64,000 nt of DNA from Pseudomonadota bacterium (lineage in GTDB: Bacteria; Pseudomonadota; Alphaproteobacteria; Geminicoccales; Geminicoccaceae). Made by a program: the position numbers and the translations under genes. Shown here in pieces: positions 1 to 9,029 of the stretch. The stretch spans positions 1-64,000 of the forward strand of contig JAUQQO010000006.1 of the NCBI GenBank assembly GCA_030549795.1, given 5' to 3'. Below the pieces are notes generated by a model. The model did not search any database. It saw nothing but the letters and a program-made list of their open reading frames with translations, and was not told the DNA's origin. Within the stretch, counting starts at the first letter, position 1, and each line of letters opens with the position of its first letter.

Positions 1-1
1 C

Positions 2-211
2 TGCGCCCCAAGACGAACCCGAACCGCTGCGCGCCAGCCGCAACCCCCACACCCCCACACCCCCACCGCCCGCAAAGCCCACCCCACCGACCACCCCCAC
101 CGCCACCGCATCCTGGACGCCCTCACGGTTGGGAGCTTTGGCACCCGCGTGGCGGCGGGGCAACGCGCGCTCCGGACCGTGAGCATCGCCGTCCCGCCCC
201 AGTGTCCCTGA
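2..211 (+). CDS. 3' end of an unidentified gene cut by the window edge
   Basis: A reading frame is open from the left edge to a TGA at 209-211, about 69 codons. The first half is rich in Pro, His and Thr and runs through a C-rich repeat. The second half reads like ordinary protein, with segments such as RHRILDALTVGSF and TRVAAGQRALRTV, and favours G or C in third codon positions. I do not recognise the family. It converges on the end of glcF. The start lies outside the window, so this could also be chance open frame in GC-rich DNA. Confidence 0.3.
   Translation, partial: CAPRRTRTAARQPQPPHPHTPTARKAHPTDHPHRHRILDALTVGSFGTRVAAGQRALRTVSIAVPPQCP
43..66. repeat. Short tandem repeat, three copies of ACCCCCAC
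   Basis: Three perfect head-to-tail copies of the 8-base unit ACCCCCAC. In the frame of the partial gene at the left edge it encodes Pro/His/Thr residues, so it may be a length-variable linker. It is far too short and lacks spacers to be a CRISPR array. Confidence 0.7.
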
Positions 212-328
212 TAAGGCTCGCATTTCGACCTTCGGCCGAGATCTGCGGGGCCGGTCGCCGGCGCGCGCCGCTCGTTTGCGCTTTGCGGCTTGCTTGCGGC
301 TCGCGCTTGAGGGCTTGGCCGGTCGCGC

Positions 329-1672
329 TCAATGGCGAACGGCCGCTGCGGCGGATGCGATCCCCGTCTTGACGAGTGCCGGCGGCACGGGTCCACCGGT
401 CGCCCAATCGAGGAGCTGGACCGTGTGCACGACGGGAAGCTCGGATCCGCCGCGCAGCTGAGCGATGCAGCCGATGTTGCCGGTGGCGATCACCGCCGCC
501 CCGCTGCGCGCGAGATGGCGCAGCTTGCGCTCTTTCAGGCGGGCGGCGAGCGCGGGTTGGAGGATGTTGTAGGTGCCGGCCGAACCGCAGCAGAGGTGCG
601 CCTCGCGCGGTTCTTTCACGGTGAATCCGGCGCGGGTGAGAAGGCGCTTGGGAAGATCGGTGATCTTTTGCCCGTGCTGCATCGAGCAGGCGGCGTGGTA
701 GACCACGGTGAGATCGACATCCCGCACCGCGGGTGGAAGTCCGAGCTGCTCGAGCACTTCGCTCACATCGCGCGCAAGGCCCGCAATCCGCGCCGCCTTT
801 TCCGCCCTTTGGGGGTCGTGGCGGAACATCCAGCCATAGTCTTTGAGTGTGGTCCCGCAACCCGAGGCGTCGACCACCACCGCGTCCAACCCGCCGTGTT
901 CGGCTTCTCGAAGCCACGCCTCGATGTTGGCGCCGGCCTGGCGCAGGGCCTTGTGCTCCTTGCCCATGTGGTGGACGAGGGCGCCACAGCAGCCCGCGCC
1001 GCGCGCCACCACCACTTCCGCCCCGGCACGGCGCAAGAGCCTTATGGTGGCCTCGCCGATCTCGGGTGCCAGCACCGGCTGGGCGCAGCCGACGAGATAG
1101 GCGACGCGGGCGCGCCGGGTGCCTTCTGCGGGGAAGACTTGCGGCCGTTCGAGCGGGGAGGGTGCGGCCGGGCCTGCGGGCGGCGCGAGCTCCAGCATCG
1201 CGCGCAGTCGCCCGAGCGTACCGCTTCGGGGCAACACCGAGCGCAGCGGGCGGGCGAGCGCAGCGGCGAGCAAGGCCCAGCGAAAGCGGGTGGGGTGGGG
1301 AAGCACGCCGGCGAGCACCGCGCGCAGCAGTCGATCGGCGAGGGGGCGTTTGTAGGTCTTTTCGATCCACGCGCGGGCGTGATCGATAAGGTGCATGTAG
1401 TGCACGCCCGAGGGGCAGGTCGTCATGCAGGAAAGGCAGGAAAGGCAGCGGTCGATGTGGCGAACGGTGCGCTCATCGGCCGGCCGTCCCTCTTCCAGCA
1501 TTTTCTTGATGAGATAGATGCGGCCGCGCGGACTGTCGAGCTCATCGCCCAACAGCACGTAAGTCGGGCAAGTAGCGGTACAGAAGCCGCAATGGACACA
1601 GGTGCGGACGATGCGCTCGCTGTCGCGGATCTCGGGATCGGCCAAGAGTTCGGGGCGGAAGTTGGTCTGCAC
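329..1672 (-). CDS. glcF: Glycolate oxidase iron-sulfur subunit GlcF
   Basis: Electron-transfer subunit of the membrane-associated glycolate oxidase, which passes electrons from the FAD subunits toward quinone. Two CxxCxxCxxxCP ferredoxin motifs lie at Cys25-28-31-35 and Cys76-79-82-86. They are followed by two cysteine-rich CCG-type domains, with GCCGAL near residue 225 and CCGSAG near 360. At 447 residues it is slightly longer than the E. coli protein (about 407), the excess including an Ala-rich tail. The start is GTG; the N-terminus (MQTNFRPE) and the spacing to the first cluster match GlcF. It lies 6 bases downstream of glcE and is the last gene of glcDEF. Confidence 0.95.
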   Translation of the reverse strand: MQTNFRPELLADPEIRDSERIVRTCVHCGFCTATCPTYVLLGDELDSPRGRIYLIKKMLEEGRPADERTVRHIDRCLSCLSCMTTCPSGVHYMHLIDHARAWIEKTYKRPLADRLLRAVLAGVLPHPTRFRWALLAAALARPLRSVLPRSGTLGRLRAMLELAPPAGPAAPSPLERPQVFPAEGTRRARVAYLVGCAQPVLAPEIGEATIRLLRRAGAEVVVARGAGCCGALVHHMGKEHKALRQAGANIEAWLREAEHGGLDAVVVDASGCGTTLKDYGWMFRHDPQRAEKAARIAGLARDVSEVLEQLGLPPAVRDVDLTVVYHAACSMQHGQKITDLPKRLLTRAGFTVKEPREAHLCCGSAGTYNILQPALAARLKERKLRHLARSGAAVIATGNIGCIAQLRGGSELPVVHTVQLLDWATGGPVPPALVKTGIASAAAAVRH

Positions 1673-1678
1673 CGCGGG

Positions 1679-2863
1679 TCAGAGTCCTGCTTCGCGCAAT
1701 CCGGGGTTGAACAGGCCAAAGGGATCGAAAGCCTTCTTGAGCCCCTCCTCGAGCTGCCGCACGCGCGCCGCTCGCGGCGGAAAGGGCGGGACGCGGGCGC
1801 GCAGCTCGGGTGCGGCGCGCATAAGCCAAGCATGGCCCGCGCGCGCTTCGACAGCGGCGCGGACGATCGCCGCACCGCCGTCGCCCTCCTCCGAGGTCGC
1901 GAGCCACACGAGGCCGCCGGACCAGTCGTAAAAGACGGTGCAGGGCCGCGCTTCGCGGATGCGCGCCACCGCCTCCGCCCCGCGCCGCGGCGGCAGCGAG
2001 AGGCGCCAGATCACGCGATCGCGCGGCTCGGCGAGGAAGGTGACGTCGCGCACCGCCCGCCACAGCGCGGCGCTTTCGGCCCCTTCGATCGGCTCGGCGC
2101 GGCCGTGTTCGGCGAGCAGCTGGGCGAGCCGCTCGGCGCGGTAGCGGATGGCGTCGCGAAAGCCTTCGAGGCGCAAAAGCGTACGTGGTTCCGGGCTGCC
2201 GACCCCGGCGGGAAGATGCGCGGCGGCACTCGGGGCGAAGGGGGTGCCCATCGCCGCGCACATCGCCGCCACCGCCTCGGCGTCCGAAAGGCCGCGCAGA
2301 CAGAGCGTAAGGGCGTCTTCCGGCCGCGGCAGGACCTTGAAGGTCGCCTCGGTGATCAAGGCGAGCGTGCCCCAAGAACCGCACAGGAGCTTTACGAGAT
2401 CGAGGCCGGTGACGTTCTTCATCACCCGCCCGCCGGCGCGCAGGATCTCGCCTGTGCCGTTGATCAAGCGCAGGCCGATGAGGCTGTCCCGGCACGCCCC
2501 CGCCGCAACGCGCCGGGGGCCGGAAAGATTGCCGGCGACGATCCCGCCCACCGTCGGCTCGCCCGAACTGTCGAGCAGCACACGGTAGTCGGGCGGCTCG
2601 AAGGGGAGCATTTGTCCGTGCCCAGCCAGCAGGTCTTCGAGTGCAGCGAGCGGTGTGCCCGCGCGCACCGAGACGACCATCTCGGCCGGCTCGTAGAGCG
2701 TGACCCCGCTCAGCTTGCGGCTCGAGAGCACACCGGCAGTCGCGATCGGCCGCCCGATGGCGCTGCGCGTGCCGCCACCTTCCAGGCGCAAGGACAGTCG
2801 CTTCTCCGCGCAGGCGCTGACGACCTCCGCCGCCTGCGCCTCGCTTTCCGGTTCGAACCTCAC
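1679..2863 (-). CDS. glcE: Glycolate oxidase FAD-binding subunit GlcE
   Basis: Accessory FAD-binding subunit of glycolate oxidase. The N-terminal half carries a PCMH-type FAD fold, with LEGGGTRSAIGRP near residues 28-40 and PTVGGIVAGNLSGPRRV near 104-120. The length of 394 residues compares with about 350 in E. coli. The GTG start overlaps the glcD stop in a GTGA junction, indicating translational coupling of D and E. Its place between GlcD and GlcF distinguishes it from other small FAD-linked oxidase paralogues. Confidence 0.93.
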   Translation of the reverse strand: MRFEPESEAQAAEVVSACAEKRLSLRLEGGGTRSAIGRPIATAGVLSSRKLSGVTLYEPAEMVVSVRAGTPLAALEDLLAGHGQMLPFEPPDYRVLLDSSGEPTVGGIVAGNLSGPRRVAAGACRDSLIGLRLINGTGEILRAGGRVMKNVTGLDLVKLLCGSWGTLALITEATFKVLPRPEDALTLCLRGLSDAEAVAAMCAAMGTPFAPSAAAHLPAGVGSPEPRTLLRLEGFRDAIRYRAERLAQLLAEHGRAEPIEGAESAALWRAVRDVTFLAEPRDRVIWRLSLPPRRGAEAVARIREARPCTVFYDWSGGLVWLATSEEGDGGAAIVRAAVEARAGHAWLMRAAPELRARVPPFPPRAARVRQLEEGLKKAFDPFGLFNPGLREAGL

Positions 2864-4314
2864 GCCGCCGCCTTCACCGTAAGATCGAGCGGGAACACTT
2901 TGCCCGGGTTCAACAGTTCGAGCGGGTCGAAGACGCGCCGCACCGCCGCCTGCTGGGCGAGCTCGGCCTCGGTGAACTGATGGCGCATGAGATCGCGTTT
3001 CTCGAGGCCAACCCCATGTTCACCGGTAAGGCAACCGCCCACTTCGACGCACAGCTTGAGGATGTCGGCGCCGGCGGCCTCGGCCCGCGCTGCCTGATCC
3101 GGATCGTTGACATCGTAGAGCACGAGCGGGTGCAGATTGCCGTCGCCAGCGTGGAAGACGTTGGCGACCCTGAGCCCGTAGCCGCGCACGATCTCGTCGA
3201 TTCGGCGCAGGACTTCGGGAAGCCGGCTCGTGGGGATCGTCCCGTCCATGCAGATGTAATCGGCGATGCGACCGGTCGCCCCGAAGGCGGACTTGCGGCC
3301 TTTCCAGATCTGTGCGGTCTCGGTCGCCGAGCGGCTCTCCTTGATCGCGATCACCCCGTGCTTGCGGGCAATCGCGACGATGCGGGCGAGCTCGGCGTCG
3401 ATCTCGGCATCCGATCCTTCGACCTCGACGATCAACATCGCCGCCGCCTCGGTCGGATAGCCGGCCTTGGCGAAGGCCTCGCAGATGCGAATGGCCGGGT
3501 TGTCCATGAACTCGATCGCCACCGGCACGATCCCGGCCCCGATGATATCGGCGACACAGGCACCGGCCGCTTCCGAGCTCGCGAAGGCGAGCAAAACCGG
3601 GCGCGCACCTTCGGGTTTGGGCAGGATGCGCACCACCGCCTCGGTGACGATGCCGAGCTGCCCTTCGCTGCCACACACAAGACCGACGAGATCGTAGCCG
3701 GCTTGATCGAGGGCTTCGCCGCCGAGCTCGACCACGCTGCCGTCGGGAAGGACGAGCGTAACGCCCAGAAGATTGTTGGTCGTCACCCCGTATTTGAGAC
3801 AATGTGCGCCCCCGGAGTTCATGGCGATGTTGCCGGCAAGGGTGCAGGCGAGCTGAGAAGACGGGTCGGGAGCATAGAAGAAGCCGTATTCGGCTACGGC
3901 TTCCGAGATGGCGAGGTTGGTAATGCCGGTCTGCACGCGCGCGGTGCGGTTGGCGGTGTCGATCGCGAGCACCCGGTTCATGCGTGCCACGCCCACCACC
4001 ACCGCATCGGCAAGCGGGATGGCGCCGCCCGAGAGCGAAGTGCCCGCCCCGCGCGGGACCACCCTGACCCCCTCGCGGGTGAGGTAGGCGAGGATCCGGC
4101 TCACTTCCTCGGTCGAGGCGGGCAGCACCACCGCAAGCGGCAGGCAGCGGTAGGCGGTAAAGCCGTCGGTCTCATAGGGAGCGAGCTCGACCGGATCGTC
4201 GATCACGGCGGAAGGATCCGCCACGAGCCGGCGCAGAGCCGCGACGATCTCGGCTTTGCGGGCGAGGATACGGGGATCGGGAGCGGGAAAGGCGATGCCG
4301 GTCATGGCACTCAT
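2860..4314 (-). CDS. glcD: Glycolate oxidase catalytic subunit GlcD
   Basis: FAD-linked catalytic subunit that oxidises glycolate (and often D-lactate) to the 2-oxoacid. The FAD-binding motif VPRGAGTSLSGG is near residue 78. The C-terminal substrate/FAD domain has HAGDGNLHP and the GEHGVGLEK motif typical of the GlcD/D-lactate dehydrogenase family. At 484 residues it matches the usual size (about 499 in E. coli). Two ATGs are possible, 4314 and 4305; an AAGGG just upstream suits the second at better spacing. It opens the glcDEF unit, about 100 bases after the glycerate kinase gene. Confidence 0.95.
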   Translation of the reverse strand: MSAMTGIAFPAPDPRILARKAEIVAALRRLVADPSAVIDDPVELAPYETDGFTAYRCLPLAVVLPASTEEVSRILAYLTREGVRVVPRGAGTSLSGGAIPLADAVVVGVARMNRVLAIDTANRTARVQTGITNLAISEAVAEYGFFYAPDPSSQLACTLAGNIAMNSGGAHCLKYGVTTNNLLGVTLVLPDGSVVELGGEALDQAGYDLVGLVCGSEGQLGIVTEAVVRILPKPEGARPVLLAFASSEAAGACVADIIGAGIVPVAIEFMDNPAIRICEAFAKAGYPTEAAAMLIVEVEGSDAEIDAELARIVAIARKHGVIAIKESRSATETAQIWKGRKSAFGATGRIADYICMDGTIPTSRLPEVLRRIDEIVRGYGLRVANVFHAGDGNLHPLVLYDVNDPDQAARAEAAGADILKLCVEVGGCLTGEHGVGLEKRDLMRHQFTEAELAQQAAVRRVFDPLELLNPGKVFPLDLTVKAAA

Positions 4315-4416
4315 CCCTTAGCGAGCCCGGAACTGAGCAGCGCGCGGTTTCCTCGACCGGCAAGATGGGGTGGTCCAAGGCGCGCGGCCAGCGGGAACCC
4401 CCGCGCCCCGGGCAGC

Positions 4417-5700
4417 TCAGAGGACCAGGATGGCGCGAAAATCGTTGACATTGGTGCGGGTGGGGCCGGTGATGAGCTGAGCGCCGAGCGCCGCGAAGAA
4501 GCTGTGGGCGTCGTTGTTGGCGAGCGCGCGCTTGGCATCGAGACCCAGAGCCTGCGCCCGAGCGAGCGTATCCGGGCTCACGATCGCCCCGGCGATCGGC
4601 TCGGCACCGTCGATGCCATCGGTATCGGCGGCCAAGGCCCAGATGTCCCGCTCGCCCTTAAGAGCGAGGGCGAGTGCTAAGAGGAACTCGACGTTGCGAC
4701 CGCCCTTGCCGTCGCCGCGCACCGTGACCGTCGTTTCCCCACCCGACAAGAGCACGCAGGGTGGGGCGATGGGCTGCCCAAAGCGCCGCACTTCACGTGC
4801 GATTGCACCCAACACGCGCGCGACTTCGCGCGCTTCACCTTCGATCGAATCGCTCAAAATCATCGGGGTGATCTGCGCTTTTCGGGCCTCGGCGGCAGCC
4901 GCCTCGAGCGCCTTTTGCGGCGTAGCGATGAGCGCAAACGCACAGCGCGCCAGGCGGGGATCGCCGGGTTTGGGCGTTTCCTCCTCGGCGCGGGCGAGAT
5001 GAGCCCGAACGGCGGCCGGTGCTTCGATGCCGTATTTGTCCAAGATCGCCCGCGCCTCGGCGAAGGTGGTGGGATCCGGCACGGTGGGACCCGAAGCGAT
5101 CACGGCCGGATCGTCGCCCGGCACATCGGAGATCGCGAGGGTGAGCACGCGCGCGGGATAGGCGGCGGCGGCGAGCCGCCCGCCCTTGATGGCGGAGAGG
5201 TGTTTGCGCACGCAGTTCATCTCCGCGATGTCGGCTCCGCAGCGCAACAAGGCCCGGTTGACCGCTTGCTTGTCGGCGAGGGTCAGACCCGGGGCGGGAA
5301 GCGCCATCAGCGCCGACCCGCCGCCCGAGATCAGGGCGATGACCAGATCCTCGGGCGAAAGAGAGGACACCGCATCGAGGATGGCGCGCGCGGCGGCTTC
5401 GCTGCGGGCATCCGGTACCGGGTGAGCGGCCTCGAGGATGCGGATGCGCGCGCACGCAACCGCACAGCCTTCGGCCGTCACCACCACACCCGAAAGCGGG
5501 CCCGGCCAATGGGCTTCGAGCGCTTGGGCCATGGCGGCCGAGGCCTTGCCGGCGCCAACTACGACCGTGCGCCCGGCCGGAGGCTCGGGGAGGAAGGCGG
5601 GGACGACCTTGGCGGGATCGGCGGCTGCGACTGCGGCTTGGAACATCCGCCGCAACAGCTCTTCCGCCTGTTCCGGTGCCACCAGCAATTCCCCGCTCAT
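4417..5700 (-). CDS. ttuD: Glycerate 2-kinase / hydroxypyruvate reductase-type protein (MOFRL family)
   Basis: Probably phosphorylates D-glycerate to 2-phosphoglycerate, sending the product of the glyoxylate pathway into glycolysis. The N-terminal domain carries AHPVPDARS and LISGGGSALM. The C-terminal MOFRL domain carries LLSGGETTVTVRGDGKGGRN and AADTDGIDG. ATG at 5700 gives 427 residues, normal for the family; a GTG 11 codons earlier only adds basic residues. Members have been called both glycerate kinase (GckA) and hydroxypyruvate reductase (TtuD). The kinase role is better supported biochemically for the family and fits the neighbouring gcl gene. Confidence 0.88.
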   Translation of the reverse strand: MSGELLVAPEQAEELLRRMFQAAVAAADPAKVVPAFLPEPPAGRTVVVGAGKASAAMAQALEAHWPGPLSGVVVTAEGCAVACARIRILEAAHPVPDARSEAAARAILDAVSSLSPEDLVIALISGGGSALMALPAPGLTLADKQAVNRALLRCGADIAEMNCVRKHLSAIKGGRLAAAAYPARVLTLAISDVPGDDPAVIASGPTVPDPTTFAEARAILDKYGIEAPAAVRAHLARAEEETPKPGDPRLARCAFALIATPQKALEAAAAEARKAQITPMILSDSIEGEAREVARVLGAIAREVRRFGQPIAPPCVLLSGGETTVTVRGDGKGGRNVEFLLALALALKGERDIWALAADTDGIDGAEPIAGAIVSPDTLARAQALGLDAKRALANNDAHSFFAALGAQLITGPTRTNVNDFRAILVL

Positions 5701-5757
5701 CTCAACGCCGCGCGATCGTCGCACGCTGCGCACAGCGGTGCAACCGTTGCCCGAAGC

Positions 5758-7548
5758 TCATGCGCAGACGAGTTCGGGTTGCGCAGTGGAAGGTGTGAGG
5801 TCGAGGATCTCTTCGAACTCGACGATGCGGTCGATCTCGGGGCCCATCGCGATATTGGTCACCCGCTCGACGATGAACTCGAGTACCACCGGGACCTGGT
5901 ACTGGGCCATGAGTCGCTCGGCTTCGGCGAAGGCTTCCTTGAACTGATTGGGGGAGGTGACGCGGATACCCTTACAGCCGAGCGCTTCTGCCGCCGCCAC
6001 ATGGTCGACGCCGTAACCAGCGACACTGTCGTTCCCGAGTTTTTCTGCGTTGATATTGTCAAAGGCCAGTGAAACCTCATAGTCCATCTCGAAGGCACGT
6101 TGGGCCTGACGGATGAGGCCGAGGTAAGAATTGTTGATAATGACTTGCAGAATTGGCAATTTGTATTGAGCGCCGACAGCGAGCTCTTCCATCAGGAACT
6201 GGAAATCATAGTCGCCGGCAAGAGCGACGATCTTGCGCTGCGGGTCGGCTGCGCGCACGCCGAGCGCCGCCGGCAGCGTCCAGCCGAGTGGGCCCGCCTG
6301 CCCGCAGTTGATCCAGTGCCGCGGCTTGAAGACGTGCAGGAACTGAGCACCTGCGATCTGCGAGAGACCGATGGTGGTGACATAGGTGACGTCGCGGCCG
6401 AAGGCCTCGTTCATTTCCTGATAGACACGCTGGGGCTTCAACGGCACTTGGTCGAAATGCGTTCGCCGCAACATCCGATGCTTGCGCTCGCGGCACTCGG
6501 CTGCCCATCCACTCCAGTCCTTGAGCACACCGGCTGCGCGCATCTCCTCGGCTACCGCGCAGAAGAGTTCGAGCGCCGCCTTGGCATCCGAAACGATGCC
6601 GAAGTCGGGGGTGAAGACACGACCGATCTGAGTGGGTTCGATGTCCACGTGCACGAAGCGCCGGCCGCGGGTGTAGACCTCAAGCGAACCGGTGTGGCGA
6701 TTGGCCCAGCGGTTGCCGATGCCGAGCACGAAGTCGGCGCGCAGGAAATTCGCGTTGCCATAGCGGTGGCTCGTTTGCAGCCCCACCATCCCGGCCATGA
6801 GCGGGTGGTCGTCGGGGATCGACCCCCAGCCCATGAGGGTCGGGATGACCGGAACGCCAGTGAGCTCGGCAAAGCGTACCAAGAGCGCGCTCGCATCGGC
6901 GTTGATGATCCCACCTCCGGCGACGATCAGCGGCCGCTCGGCTTCGTTGAGCATCCTCATCGCTTTTTCGATCTGCCGCCGCGTCGCCTTGGGCTTAAAG
7001 ACGGGCAAGGGCTCGTAAGTGTCGTCGTCGAACTCGATCTCGGCGGTCTGCACATCGACCGGGAGGTCGATCAGCACCGGACCGGGTCGACCCGAGCGCA
7101 TGAGGTGGAAGGCCTGCTGGAACACATAGGGAACAAGGCCCGGCTCTTTGACCGTCACGGCCCATTTGGTGACCGGTTTGGCGATCGATTCGATGTCGAC
7201 GGCCTGGAAATCCTCTTTGTGCAGCCGCGCCCGTGGCGCTTGGCCGGTAATGCACAGGATCGGGATCGAATCGGCCTGCGCCGTATAGAGCCCCGTGATC
7301 ATATCGGTGCCGGCGGGACCAGAGGTACCGATGCACACGCCGATGTTGCCGGCGCGCGCGCGGCTGTAGCCATCGGCCATGTGCGAGGCCGCTTCGACGT
7401 GACGGGCGAGGATGTGGCGGATGGTGCCCCGCCGCTTAAGGGCCGCATAGAGCGGATTGATCGCTGCGCCGGGTACGCCGAAGGCGGTTGTGATTCCCTC
7501 GCGCTCGAGAACCCGCACCGCCGCTTCCGCTGCCGTCATCCGCGCCAT
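5758..7548 (-). CDS. gcl: Glyoxylate carboligase (tartronate-semialdehyde synthase)
   Basis: TPP- and FAD-dependent enzyme that joins two glyoxylates into tartronate semialdehyde with release of CO2. The family's diagnostic feature is visible: in [14 protein letters not shown], Val51 occupies the place of the catalytic Glu of other TPP enzymes, with the same numbering as E. coli Gcl. The C-terminal TPP/Mg motif is GDYDFQFL followed by VIINN. The ATG at 7548 is preceded by a strong GGGAGG ribosome site and gives 596 residues (E. coli 593). No hydroxypyruvate isomerase or tartronate semialdehyde reductase gene follows; a glycerate kinase and glcDEF do. Confidence 0.96.
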   Translation of the reverse strand: MARMTAAEAAVRVLEREGITTAFGVPGAAINPLYAALKRRGTIRHILARHVEAASHMADGYSRARAGNIGVCIGTSGPAGTDMITGLYTAQADSIPILCITGQAPRARLHKEDFQAVDIESIAKPVTKWAVTVKEPGLVPYVFQQAFHLMRSGRPGPVLIDLPVDVQTAEIEFDDDTYEPLPVFKPKATRRQIEKAMRMLNEAERPLIVAGGGIINADASALLVRFAELTGVPVIPTLMGWGSIPDDHPLMAGMVGLQTSHRYGNANFLRADFVLGIGNRWANRHTGSLEVYTRGRRFVHVDIEPTQIGRVFTPDFGIVSDAKAALELFCAVAEEMRAAGVLKDWSGWAAECRERKHRMLRRTHFDQVPLKPQRVYQEMNEAFGRDVTYVTTIGLSQIAGAQFLHVFKPRHWINCGQAGPLGWTLPAALGVRAADPQRKIVALAGDYDFQFLMEELAVGAQYKLPILQVIINNSYLGLIRQAQRAFEMDYEVSLAFDNINAEKLGNDSVAGYGVDHVAAAEALGCKGIRVTSPNQFKEAFAEAERLMAQYQVPVVLEFIVERVTNIAMGPEIDRIVEFEEILDLTPSTAQPELVCA

Positions 7549-7694
7549 GACCGCTCCTCCCTTCCGCGCCAACACGAAAGATGTTCGGCTCGCGGCGAGC
7601 GCGCAACGGAGCGCGGAAAAGTTTTCCACGATCCGGAACTACTGGGCTAGGCGATTGGCCGCGCTGGGTTTTTCACCTTCCACAAAATGCGCTT

Positions 7695-8444
7695 TCAGCT
7701 TCTGGGCGTTTCGCGGCCGCCGATCGCACGGGTAAGCTCGAGCGCGGTGCGCTGCACCGCCGCGGCGAGTTCGGGCAGACGCGCATCCGGGATGCGCACG
7801 CTCGGACCCGAAACCGACACCGCCCCCATGGGTCGGTCGAACTCGTCGCGGATCGCCGCCGCCACGCAGCGCAAGCCGAGCGCATGCTCCTCGTCATCGA
7901 GCGCCCAGCCGCGCGCGCGGATCTCTTGGAGCGCGGATTCGAGCCGGCGCGGCGTGTCGATCGTGCGTTCAGTGAGTTTGGGCAAGCCGTCGCGGCGCAG
8001 CACCGCATGCACCTCCTCAAGCGGCAGACAGGCGAGGATGGCTTTGCCTACCCCCGAGGCGTGCAGCGCCACCCGCCCGCCGGGGCGCGCGATCGCCCGC
8101 ATCATCTGGCGGCACTCGACCTGGGCCATGCACACCGCTTCCCCGTCGACGAACAGGTAGAGGTTGGCCGTCTCGCCCGTCTCCTCCATGAGGCGCCGCA
8201 GATAGGGGCGAGCCGTCGCCACGAGGTCGCGGCTACGGACAAAGGCGTTGCCGACGCGAAACGCTTCCACGCCGATCTGCCAGGTCGCAAGAGCCGGATC
8301 GAAGCGGACGAAGCGCTCGCCTTCGAGGGTGGTGAGCAGACGGTGTGTGGTGGAGGCGGGAAGGCCGACGACGAGTGCGAGCTCGGAGAGGGTCATACCG
8401 TCGGTTGCGCCCGCGAGCGCCTTTAGAAGCCGCATCGCGCGCAC
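7695..8444 (-). CDS. IclR-family transcriptional regulator
   Basis: Winged-helix regulator with a C-terminal effector-binding domain, probably controlling the gcl/glycolate genes downstream on the same strand. The HTH spans roughly residues 16-45 (MTLSELALVVGLPASTTHRL). The C-terminal part carries the IclR ligand fold (GRVALHASGVGKAILACL; ASVRIPDARLPELAAAV-type ending). It is 249 residues from a GTG. The expected IclR N-terminus continues in frame upstream as QVQSVVRAM without any ATG, GTG or TTG, so the true start may be unusual. The ligand could be glyoxylate or allantoin-like as for AllR, but that is inference. Confidence 0.88.
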   Translation of the reverse strand: MRAMRLLKALAGATDGMTLSELALVVGLPASTTHRLLTTLEGERFVRFDPALATWQIGVEAFRVGNAFVRSRDLVATARPYLRRLMEETGETANLYLFVDGEAVCMAQVECRQMMRAIARPGGRVALHASGVGKAILACLPLEEVHAVLRRDGLPKLTERTIDTPRRLESALQEIRARGWALDDEEHALGLRCVAAAIRDEFDRPMGAVSVSGPSVRIPDARLPELAAAVQRTALELTRAIGGRETPRS

Positions 8445-8535
8445 AACCGACTGGACTTGTTCGTTGCGCCGCTCGCTTCGACTGGCGTGTGCGCGCGCAG
8501 CGCCCTGGCCGGATGCGGGGCCGGTTCTCAGACCC

Positions 8536-8661
8536 TCAGCCCTGGCGCGCCTTGTAGCGCGGGTTGGTCTTGTTGATCACATAGACGCGACCGCGCCGGC
8601 GCACGATCCGGCAATCCTTGTGCCGCTTCTTCACGGTTTTGAGCGAATTGACCACCTTCAT
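8536..8661 (-). CDS. rpmJ: 50S ribosomal protein L36, zinc-independent form
   Basis: A 41-codon gene, ATG at 8659-8661, TGA at 8536-8538. The protein begins [17 protein letters not shown] and ends [12 protein letters not shown]. This matches the longer L36 paralogue that lacks the zinc-binding Cys/His set: only one Cys (residue 17) is present. It lies 33 bases downstream of rpmE and is probably co-transcribed with it. Confidence 0.95.
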   Translation of the reverse strand: MKVVNSLKTVKKRHKDCRIVRRRGRVYVINKTNPRYKARQG

Positions 8662-8694
8662 GGCACGGCCCTTGAGCGCGTGATGTTGCCGCCT

Positions 8695-8919
8695 TTACTT
8701 CTTGCGGCGGAAATTCTGGAAGCGACGGTTGAACTTCTCCACCTGACCGCGCTCGATCACCTGCATCTGACCGCCGGTCCATGCCGGATGCGACTTTGGA
8801 TCGACGTCCAAGTGCAGCGTGTCGCCCGGCTTGCCCCAGGTCGAGCGCGTCTTGAAGGTGGTGCCGTCGGTCATCACCACCGTGATCTCGTGGTAGTCGG
8901 GATGAATGTCCGGCTTCAC
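8695..8919 (-). CDS. rpmE: 50S ribosomal protein L31, zinc-independent form
   Basis: L31 of the large ribosomal subunit, 74 residues. It begins with the hallmark [11 protein letters not shown] and contains HPAWTGGQ and VEKFNRRF. There is no cysteine, so it is the zinc-ligand-free type. The start is GTG at 8919, preceded by GGAGGAAA at ideal spacing. Translation upstream of this GTG does not resemble L31. It is divergent from the ABC exporter at 9030 across 110 bases that must hold both promoters. Confidence 0.96.
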   Translation of the reverse strand: MKPDIHPDYHEITVVMTDGTTFKTRSTWGKPGDTLHLDVDPKSHPAWTGGQMQVIERGQVEKFNRRFQNFRRKK

Positions 8920-9029
8920 GGGCTTTCCTCCGCGCGCAGCGCTGCTAGATAGGCGCCCGCCGCACCTGTTGCAAGCAGGTGTGAAAGCGTGTTTGTGCGT
9001 GCCGCGCACCCACTCCCGCGGAGACCGGA

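Noticed and set aside
43-66. CRISPR-like repeat
   Set aside because: Eight-base units without spacers; simple tandem repeat.
332-2980. 882-codon open frame opposite glcF and glcE
   Set aside because: Shadow of the glc genes in high-GC DNA; no family features, while the opposite strand has full Fe-S and FAD motifs.
2980-4680. 566-codon open frame opposite glcD
   Set aside because: Antisense shadow of GlcD; Asp/Gly/Arg/His-rich composition and no motif.
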